Shown here piece after piece: positions 5,143-10,072 of a DNA stretch of 10,072 nucleotides (its first letter is position 1; each line of letters begins with the position of its first letter). The notes under the pieces are model-generated. The model searched no databases. It worked only from the letters and a program-made list of their open reading frames with translations, and was not told the DNA's origin. The translations under genes were made by a program, and so were the position numbers. The stretch covers positions 1-10,072 of the forward strand of contig DGTW01000030.1 in the NCBI GenBank assembly GCA_002393835.1, in the 5' to 3' direction. Origin of the DNA: Treponema sp. UBA4326 (lineage in GTDB: Bacteria > Spirochaetota > Spirochaetia > Treponematales > Treponemataceae).

Positions 5143-5661
5143 TTAGTCAGCGTTTGTTGCAACTGCTGCATCATCAACTGTAAGTTTGATATTGCTTACA
5201 GTGATTGACTCTGTTGCACCTGCACCAAAGTAGATGTAAGGAACTACAGAACTCTGAACTTTACCAGCTGTATCAGTCCATTTCATTTCTTTCTGTTTAA
5301 CTGATTTTGTGTCTGATGTAGTACCATCTGTAATTGAACCAGTCATTACAACATTGCTTCCGTCAGAAGATTCCTGGCCGACTGTATATTCAATGGTAAA
5401 TGTTACATCAGCTGCAGCAGCTGATTCCCCAGTATACATTTTAGTTGATGAACCATATACGTTTGAAGAACCGCCGTTATTCCAAGTTTTTGAGCCGTTT
5501 GAAACACCTTTGTTTGAAACGAATGTTCCATATACACCAGATGCTGCAGAAGTATCATCCTGTGCAAATCCACCTGACACCCCTGTCATTGCCTGGCGTG
5601 ACCAGGCAATCTCTTGCACGGGATTATCGGGTCTAAGCCCGATAATGACACTATGGGTCAA
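5143..5661 (-). pseudogene. 5'-truncated exoprotein fragment fused to a palindromic element
   Basis: The frame reads 172 codons from a TTG directly after the lipoprotein stop, but the first 25 or so codons are encoded by the palindromic element at 5584-5650. The protein-like part begins near GGFAQDDTSAASGVYG and runs to the stop. It is rich in Ser, Thr, Gly and Val and ends with ESITVSNIKLTVDD, a beta-strand end like those of the other surface modules here. It has no signal peptide and no ribosome site; ATG 5587 lies inside the palindrome without a purine-rich leader. It therefore looks like the 3' end of another secreted protein, joined here by a rearrangement at the element. An in-frame readthrough extension of the lipoprotein is possible but unsupported. 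Confidence 0.6.
5584..5650. repeat. 67-bp double-palindrome element (REP/RPE-like)
   Basis: Two perfect nine-base hairpins lie head to head: ATTGCCTGG-CGTGA-CCAGGCAAT (5588-5610) and ATTATCGGG-TCTAAG-CCCGATAAT (5623-5646). The whole unit is bounded by inverted ends TGTCATT (5584-5590) and AATGACA (5644-5650). This is the design of small palindromic mobile repeats such as paired REP units or Rickettsia palindromic elements. It has no stop codon in the minus-strand frame of the downstream fragment, so it reads through in frame. Confidence 0.8.
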
Positions 5662-7440
5662 TTACTCAATTGTAATTGCCTTAATGTAAAGTTCATTTGA
5701 AGCGCCGATGTAAACATCTACGCCGTCCGTACCGCCTTCAATGTCAAGCACATAGTCGGCCATATCGGCAGCAGCAGAAGTTGTGTCTGTAGTCGGAACA
5801 GATACTGTAGTGCCAGTAGCACCTACAGTAACCTCAAGATTTCTGTCGCCAGCAGATTTCTTAGAGTTCATGTACCATTTAATGGTCATTTTTACAGAAC
5901 CCTTGATTTTTCCAAGCTTCATTGCATCACGCTTTATAAGAGTACCTTTACCCTCTACATACTGAACCGCAAGAGTACCAACGGATGTACCAACTTCTGT
6001 TGGTGCGACAGTGAGAGTTAAATCTCCAGAAGTAGCAGAAAAATTAATTTTGTCGTTCGTCTGAATTTTTGCACTTCCAATGCCCAAAAGGTCTGAACTA
6101 AGCAAATCAAATGAGCCTGTTGTCTTTGCGGCAGCAGAGTTTCCGACCGTAACTGTAGTGCTTTCCGTTGCCTCGTAGGCATCACTTGCTTTACCACGGA
6201 CATAGTATGTTCCAACTGGCAATCCTGTTACAGTTGCTGTTGTTCCTGCAATAGCTACATCAAATGTGGTAATCTGGGTTTTAACTTCTGCTACAGTTGC
6301 CCAATTAGTTCCGTCAATGCTCCACTCAAGGTCTGTAAGTCCGTCCCATGTTACTGTTCCTGCTCCGTCTGCAGCGGTGCCTGAACTTGCTTTTGCGGTA
6401 ACTGTTGCCTCTGGTGCCGAGCGTGTGAATTTTGTAATTGTTCCGATTGTGAGCGCACCTGTTTCTGAGACAATTGCCTTGAATGAAGCAGTTTTGCTGT
6501 TGGCATCTGTTACAGTGATTGTTGTGTTTCCCTCTGCAACTGATGTTACTGAGATTTTTCCATTTGCGATTGTTGCTGTGGCAATTGATTCATCGGCAGA
6601 GGCTACCGTTGCTCCGACAAGGCCCAATGTATCAACTGTATTAGCTGTTGAGTTGTCTGACTGAGGAGTGAAAGTTACTGTAGTTCCGTCGCTCTGATCC
6701 TGCTCAGCAGAACTTGTAATCTTAATGTCGTAAACACGAAGATATTTAGCACATCCGATAACAACTGTAACTTTGTCTGTACCTGTATAAGAGTAAGAAA
6801 GTTCCTGTCCAGCTGCTGGAACTGTGTTGCTTGATTTTGTTGGAGCGCAGACTTCTTCATCACCAATCTTGATGTATGCGTATCGGTCTGTTTTATCACT
6901 GCTTGAATTACCAGAAACATAAGCCAATACTTTGAAAGGTCCTTTTACATTTTTGATTGTAAGAAGTTCACCTGCCGGCTCAACTGCGCCTACACTAGCA
7001 CCTTTCTCCTTAACTACAGACTGATTGCTACCGATAGCCATTGCTGGATCAATCTTGTTGTAAATAAAACCTTGTGAGGCATCGCCTTTTCCCATTGTGA
7101 GAGCGAGACCCGCTGGTGTTGAGTTGTATTTGTAATCAGCTTCGAGAACCCACTTTCCTGTATTTTCTCCACCAGCATCTATTGCATTGATTCCATCTGT
7201 TGTGATGTCATTGAAAGTCCATGCATAGGTCGTACCAGTGATTTCTGGCTCCTGGTTCCCAGAACCGCCGTTATTGCCACTGCCTGAACCTGAGCCATTT
7301 CCTGAGCCTGAGTTGCTGTTTGGGTCTGAAACTGGAGTTGTGTTTCCATCGTCGTCGCTGTCAGAGCAAGACAAGAACAACCCTCCGAATAAAAGCGCGC
7401 TGGCTGCGAGAAGAGCCGCTACTTTTGAAATTTTTTTCAT
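5662..7440 (-). CDS. Surface lipoprotein with Ig-like (BIG2-like) modules
   Basis: The start is taken at ATG 7440, not 7452: GGAGG (7446-7450) lies directly before 7440, and the predicted transcript would begin near 7452. The product is 592 residues. A lipoprotein signal peptide (residues 1-24, MKKISKVAALLAAS...) ends in a lipobox LFLSC with Cys25. An acidic and Gly/Ser/Asn-rich linker follows (about 26-63). Module 1 (about 67-245, TYAWTFNDI to VYDIKITSS) resembles the truncated gene at 107-688. A bacterial Ig-like group-2 type module follows (about 252-328, with DESIATATIANGKISVTSVAEGN). Next is a fibronectin/Ig-like module (about 330-436, LEWSIDGTNW, GLPVGTYYVRGKASD), then a final beta-rich module (440-592, ending ELYIKAITIE). 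It is probably anchored in the outer or cytoplasmic membrane with its modules exposed, for adhesion or polysaccharide binding. No enzyme motif is seen. Confidence 0.85.
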   Translation of the reverse strand: MKKISKVAALLAASALLFGGLFLSCSDSDDDGNTTPVSDPNSNSGSGNGSGSGSGNNGGSGNQEPEITGTTYAWTFNDITTDGINAIDAGGENTGKWVLEADYKYNSTPAGLALTMGKGDASQGFIYNKIDPAMAIGSNQSVVKEKGASVGAVEPAGELLTIKNVKGPFKVLAYVSGNSSSDKTDRYAYIKIGDEEVCAPTKSSNTVPAAGQELSYSYTGTDKVTVVIGCAKYLRVYDIKITSSAEQDQSDGTTVTFTPQSDNSTANTVDTLGLVGATVASADESIATATIANGKISVTSVAEGNTTITVTDANSKTASFKAIVSETGALTIGTITKFTRSAPEATVTAKASSGTAADGAGTVTWDGLTDLEWSIDGTNWATVAEVKTQITTFDVAIAGTTATVTGLPVGTYYVRGKASDAYEATESTTVTVGNSAAAKTTGSFDLLSSDLLGIGSAKIQTNDKINFSATSGDLTLTVAPTEVGTSVGTLAVQYVEGKGTLIKRDAMKLGKIKGSVKMTIKWYMNSKKSAGDRNLEVTVGATGTTVSVPTTDTTSAAADMADYVLDIEGGTDGVDVYIGASNELYIKAITIE

Positions 7441-7458
7441 ATTTTCCTCCATTTACTG

Positions 7459-7488
7459 TTTATATGAAAAAATGAACCTGCATGACAA
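7459..7488 (-). promoter_or_regulatory. Sigma-70 promoter of the lipoprotein gene
   Basis: Read on the minus strand, TTGTCA (7488-7483) is 18 bases before TATAAA (7464-7459). Transcription would start near 7452, giving a leader of about 12 bases that carries GGAGG and excludes ATG 7452 as a normal start. Confidence 0.6.
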
Positions 7489-7581
7489 AATAAGAATTTT
7501 ATCATGGCAGAATTTACCGCCTTTACTATAGCATAAGTCGGGAAATTGTTTACTGCCTAGAATTTGTACTTTTCCGAATTG

Positions 7582-7610
7582 TTGAACAAAAGCCGTTAAA
7601 TCGCTATTCT
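7582..7610 (+). promoter_or_regulatory. Sigma-70 promoter of thrS
   Basis: TTGAAC (7582-7587) and TATTCT (7605-7610) are spaced by 17 bases. The -10 box is the left half of a perfect inverted repeat, TATTCT-AAT-AGAATA (7605-7619), which covers the likely start point and could bind a regulator. The leader to ATG 7644 is about 27 bases, too short for a T-box riboswitch. Confidence 0.6.
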
Positions 7611-7643
7611 AATAGAATATTTTAAAATAGAAGGTACAATTTT

Positions 7644-9401
7644 ATGGCAGAAAACGAAAAACTCCACACTGTGCGACATTCCTGTGCTCATGTAATGGCA
7701 GAAGCCATCAAACATTTGTTTCCGGGAACTAAGATTGCAATCGGCCCGGCTATCGACAATGGATTTTATTATGATTTTGATTTTTCCACCGCCACTAGCA
7801 AATTGACCGAAGATGATTTTGGTGCTGTCGAGAAGGAAATGCGAAAGATTCTCGCCAGCGGTGCAGAATTTGTCCGAAAAGAAGTTTCAAAAGAAGAGGC
7901 TCTCAAGCTTTTTGCAGACGAACCTTACAAAATTGAGCTGATTAATGATTTGCCGGAAGGTGAAGTCATTTCAACTTACGAGCAGGACGGCTTCCTTGAC
8001 CTCTGCCGCGGTCCTCATGTTGCCACCACAAAAGAAATCAACGCTCAGGCTTTCAAGCTCGACAAAATTGCAGGTGCATACTGGCGGGGCGACTCTAACC
8101 GCCCTATGCTCACTCGAGTCTATGCCCTCTGCTTTGAAAAGCCAAACGACCTCAAAGACTATCTGACAATGCTTGCTGAGGCCGAAAAACGAGACCACCG
8201 GAAGCTGGGAACCGAAATGGATCTCTTCCATGTTGACCCTGAAAACCCAGGTCAGGTTTACTGGCACCCCAATGGATGGACAATCTACACCACTATGCAG
8301 GACTACATGCGAAAGATGGTTCGCCGAGACGGCTATCAGGAAGTCAACACTCCTGCAATCATGCCACGCTCTCTCTGGGAGCGAAGCGGCCACTGGGACC
8401 ACTACCAGCGCAATATGTTCATCACCGAGAGCGAAAAACGCCTCTTTGCAATCAAACCGATGAACTGTCCGGGTGCACTTGAAATCTTCAAGAGCCGACA
8501 GCGCTCATACAAGGATTTGCCGATGCGGCTGGCAGAATTCGGTCACGATGTCCGAAACGAGGCCAGCGGAACTTTGCACGGCGTTATGCGTGTCCGAGGC
8601 TTCGTTCAGGACGATGCCCACATTCTCTGTACTGAAGAGCAGGTTGCTTCAGAAGTCGCAAAATTCTGTAAGCTCCTCAAAAAAGTCTACCACGATTTCG
8701 GCTTTGATGACTTGGTAGTAAAATTCTCAACCATGCCGGAAGACCATGTAGGTGATCTGGCAACCTGGGAGAGAGCTGAAAAGGCCCTTGCCGACGCCTG
8801 TCATGAAGCCGGGCTTGATTACGAGATTCAGCCGGGCGAAGGCGCTTTCTATGGTCCAAAACTTGAATTCAAGCTTTACGACTGTCTTGGCCGAGAATGG
8901 CAGTGCGGTACAATTCAGGCCGACTTCCAGCTTCCTTCTGCTGAGCGACTTGACGCAACTTACATCGGGGCTGACAACCAGAAGCATCACCCGGTTATGC
9001 TCCATAGAGCAATTTTAGGCTCTTTCGAGCGTTTCCTGGGCATTCTCATCGAAAACTTCGCCGGAGCTTTCCCGACCTGGCTTGCCTTTGAGCAGGCAGC
9101 TGTCGTTCCTGTCACAAATGACTTTGACGACTACGCAAAAGAAGTCAATGATGCTCTTCTTGCCGCAGACATCCGTTCAAACGCATACCTTTCAAGCGAC
9201 AATATGCGAAGCAAGATCAAGGTAATCACAAAGGAGCACAAAACTCCTTACATCCTGATTGTAGGCGAGAACGAAAAGAAGGAGCGAACAGTCTCTGTCC
9301 GCTTCCGCCAGTCATCAGGCCTTGAGCAGAAGACAATGAAGCTCGAAGAGTTTGTGGCCTACGTCCAGGACAAGGTAAATACACACTTTGTTGGAATTTA
9401 G
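7644..9401 (+). CDS. thrS: Threonyl-tRNA synthetase (TGS-less form)
   Basis: A cytoplasmic class II synthetase that joins threonine to tRNA-Thr using ATP. The 585 residues start almost at the editing domain: His12-x3-His16 (RHSCAH) and Cys121/His125 (CRGPH) form the editing site that removes wrongly attached serine. The catalytic core covers about residues 185-475. Motif 2 is [18 protein letters not shown] (303-320) and motif 3 includes [12 protein letters not shown] with Arg463. The zinc ligands are Cys275 (MNCPGA), His326 (DDAHI) and His454 (MLHRA). The anticodon-binding domain follows (about 485-580). The TGS domain of about 60 residues found at the start of the 642-residue E. coli enzyme is absent. 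GAAGGT (7631-7636) precedes ATG 7644, and the sigma-70 promoter at 7582-7610 leaves no room for an N-terminal extension. The last 44 bases are duplicated downstream. Confidence 0.97.
   Translation: MAENEKLHTVRHSCAHVMAEAIKHLFPGTKIAIGPAIDNGFYYDFDFSTATSKLTEDDFGAVEKEMRKILASGAEFVRKEVSKEEALKLFADEPYKIELINDLPEGEVISTYEQDGFLDLCRGPHVATTKEINAQAFKLDKIAGAYWRGDSNRPMLTRVYALCFEKPNDLKDYLTMLAEAEKRDHRKLGTEMDLFHVDPENPGQVYWHPNGWTIYTTMQDYMRKMVRRDGYQEVNTPAIMPRSLWERSGHWDHYQRNMFITESEKRLFAIKPMNCPGALEIFKSRQRSYKDLPMRLAEFGHDVRNEASGTLHGVMRVRGFVQDDAHILCTEEQVASEVAKFCKLLKKVYHDFGFDDLVVKFSTMPEDHVGDLATWERAEKALADACHEAGLDYEIQPGEGAFYGPKLEFKLYDCLGREWQCGTIQADFQLPSAERLDATYIGADNQKHHPVMLHRAILGSFERFLGILIENFAGAFPTWLAFEQAAVVPVTNDFDDYAKEVNDALLAADIRSNAYLSSDNMRSKIKVITKEHKTPYILIVGENEKKERTVSVRFRQSSGLEQKTMKLEEFVAYVQDKVNTHFVGI
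9358..9401 (+). repeat. Direct repeat, first copy (end of thrS)
   Basis: The last 44 bases of thrS, from CCTACGTCCAGG to the stop, recur at 9493-9536 with one mismatch (C9365 against T9500). Confidence 0.95.
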
Positions 9402-9492
9402 TTTCCTGTGTCATGTACCCTTCGAGCACAGCTCTTCGGGAGACTCGCTAAAAACAGTCCGCCGGACTGTTTTTGCGGCTTCGCCGCCGCTC
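9402..9492. other. 91-bp hairpin-rich segment between thrS-end copies
   Basis: No gene. Three inverted repeats follow one another: CGAG...CTCG enclosing a CTC-TTCGG-GAG hairpin (9423-9447), a 12-base perfect palindrome AAAAACAGTCCG-C-CGGACTGTTTTT (9450-9474), and GCGGC-TTC-GCCGC (9475-9487). The middle one has T residues on one side and A residues on the other, so it could terminate transcription in both directions. The segment is flanked by the two copies of the thrS end and looks like an inserted element or integration scar. Confidence 0.75.
9450..9474. terminator. Bidirectional terminator-like palindrome
   Basis: The 12-base arms are perfectly complementary, with A5 before and T5 after the GC-rich centre. 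This would work as an intrinsic terminator for thrS and for the convergent Rpn gene. Confidence 0.6.
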
Positions 9493-9536
9493 CCTACGTT
9501 CAGGACAAGGTAAATACACACTTTGTTGGAATTTAG
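9493..9536 (+). repeat. Direct repeat, second copy (duplicated thrS end)
   Basis: Repeats the terminal codons and stop of thrS, 135 bases after the first copy. The sequence after it (CGAAACAAAAATCC) differs from that after the first copy (TTTCCTGTGTC), so this is not a simple tandem array. A hairpin AAAATCCA-TCCG-TGGATTTT follows it. Confidence 0.95.
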
Positions 9537-9577
9537 CGAAACAAAAATCCATCCGTGGATTTTCACTTAGAAGTTTA

Positions 9578-9624
9578 CCCCGCATCGAACACGACAACGA
9601 AAGTGCCCGATGCGGGGCTTTTTT
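9578..9624 (+). terminator. Strong intrinsic terminator downstream of thrS
   Basis: CCCCGCATCG (9578-9587) and CGATGCGGGG (9608-9617) form a perfect ten-base stem followed by C and six T residues. It is probably the original thrS terminator, now 135 bases further away because of the duplication. It acts on plus-strand transcripts only. Confidence 0.9.
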
Positions 9625-9636
9625 ATCTGGCATAGC

Positions 9637-9828
9637 TTATTGTGGCATTGCGGCCATCTGTTGTTTTATCGCTTCTTCGCTCATTCCGAGTTTAGACGCC
9701 GCAGCAGAAATTGAAAGTACCCCTGACTTTATGAGTTCGAGAGCAAAAGACAGTTTTCCTTTCTTTTCGCCCTCAGCCCTTCCAGCCGCTTCTCTTTCAT
9801 CACCGTATTCTTCAACAATTCTACACAT
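9637..9828 (-). CDS. Possible intragenic RpnS-like protein in the right-edge Rpn gene
   Basis: On the minus strand AAAGGAG (9843-9837) lies eight bases before an in-frame ATG at 9828. The product would be 63 residues: MCRIVEEYGDE, charged repeat and C-terminal helices. The site is identical to that in array gene 3. Expression is inferred. Confidence 0.5.
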   Translation of the reverse strand: MCRIVEEYGDEREAAGRAEGEKKGKLSFALELIKSGVLSISAAASKLGMSEEAIKQQMAAMPQ

Positions 9829-10072
9829 GTTCTCTACTCCTTTCTCTTCTTGTTTATGATAGCGAACCTTTTCGGCAAGCTCGCTATAATTCATCTCGTC
9901 AGCGTTTGGTGTACAAAAATCATGCATGAGCCGACCTAATGCATCGTTTCCGCGGTAGGCTCCGTTCACATAGATTATATTGCAACCATCCTTAAAAGGC
10001 AATTTATCGCCGTGTTCGTCGGCACAGTCAAACTCTTTCACGACACTATAAATCGCTTTTCCAAGCCCCAAA
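9637..10072 (-). CDS. Rpn-family nuclease, C-terminal part (5' end outside window)
   Basis: This is the last 144 or so residues of a close paralogue of array gene 3, running off the right edge. The open frame continues to the window end, so the TTG at 10071 is not a true start. It aligns without gaps with array gene 3 from GKAIYRVVKE to the end, missing only the last Lys. The nuclease catalytic residues would lie outside. Identity is uneven: 153 bases (9797-9949) are identical to 4120-4272, while the charged tail and first C-terminal helix differ (KLSFALELIKSGVL against KMSAYFELIKEGLL). Unlike array gene 3 it is not followed by the repeated spacer; it ends 12 bases from the thrS terminator, convergent to thrS. 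Nuclease role is inferred from the paralogue. Confidence 0.87.
   Translation of the reverse strand, partial: LGLGKAIYSVVKEFDCADEHGDKLPFKDGCNIIYVNGAYRGNDALGRLMHDFCTPNADEMNYSELAEKVRYHKQEEKGVENMCRIVEEYGDEREAAGRAEGEKKGKLSFALELIKSGVLSISAAASKLGMSEEAIKQQMAAMPQ

Noticed and set aside
5651..5664. Programmed readthrough joining the lipoprotein to the downstream fragment
   Set aside because: The frames are aligned, but the upstream protein has a natural beta-strand end and no recoding signal is visible. Kept only as a test in the palindrome finding.
5309..6664. Plus-strand open frames at 5309-5689 and 6266-6664
   Set aside because: Antisense to the lipoprotein and exoprotein fragment; repetitive Ala/Val/Thr composition is the shadow of the Thr/Gly/Ala-rich real frame, with no ribosome site.
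7611..7643. T-box riboswitch before thrS
   Set aside because: Only about 27 bases of leader remain after the predicted start site, with no specifier or T-box motif.
7971..8402. Minus-strand open frame of 143 codons within thrS
   Set aside because: Antisense shadow of a highly conserved synthetase gene; no start context.
9473..9859. Plus-strand open frame of 128 codons across the thrS terminator
   Set aside because: Runs through the duplicated thrS end in another frame, the terminator hairpin, and then antisense through the Rpn gene.

Overview
The window most resembles a host-associated or rumen Treponema (Spirochaetes). The evidence is a moderate AT bias, a lipoprotein with Gly/Ser/Asn linker and Ig-like modules, a threonyl-tRNA synthetase without a TGS domain, and several paralogous Rpn-type PD-(D/E)XK nuclease ('putative transposase') genes. 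The genus is inferred from gene types, not from a marker search.

Left part (1-4740) is an accessory array. An inverted piece of a repeated spacer (1-117) is fused to the 3' part of a secreted beta-sandwich protein gene (107-688), which has its own terminator. Three different Rpn nuclease genes follow in the same direction (1021-1929, 2334-3284, 3596-4435). They are separated by copies of one conserved spacer of roughly 180-240 bp that holds the end of an Rpn-like reading frame, a GGCGCC motif, a large branched GC-rich hairpin with a T-tract, and an AT-rich leader. A fourth spacer copy leads into a heavily deleted Rpn remnant (4606-4730), which abuts the start of a truncated transposase-like gene on the minus strand.

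Middle part (4981-7490) is a minus-strand surface lipoprotein gene (5662-7440). Immediately downstream are a 67-bp double-palindrome element and the in-frame 3' remnant of another exoprotein gene (5143-5583), closed by an intrinsic terminator.

Right part (7491-10072): thrS (7644-9401) is divergent from the lipoprotein gene and has a good sigma-70 promoter. The last 44 bp of thrS, including the stop codon, are duplicated 135 bp downstream. The 91-bp hairpin-rich segment between the copies resembles an integration scar or palindromic repeat. A strong terminator then separates thrS from a convergent fourth Rpn gene, which runs off the right edge.

The most interesting signal is shared by all four Rpn genes: a strong in-frame Shine-Dalgarno sequence followed by ATG at the same relative place, about residue 211-226. 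Each would direct a separate 63-92 residue C-terminal protein. This matches the gene-within-gene toxin/antitoxin arrangement (RpnL/RpnS) described for E. coli Rpn phage-defence proteins. The array may therefore be a cluster of diversified defence nucleases with built-in antidotes, moved and reshuffled by recombination between conserved spacers. That function is inferred.
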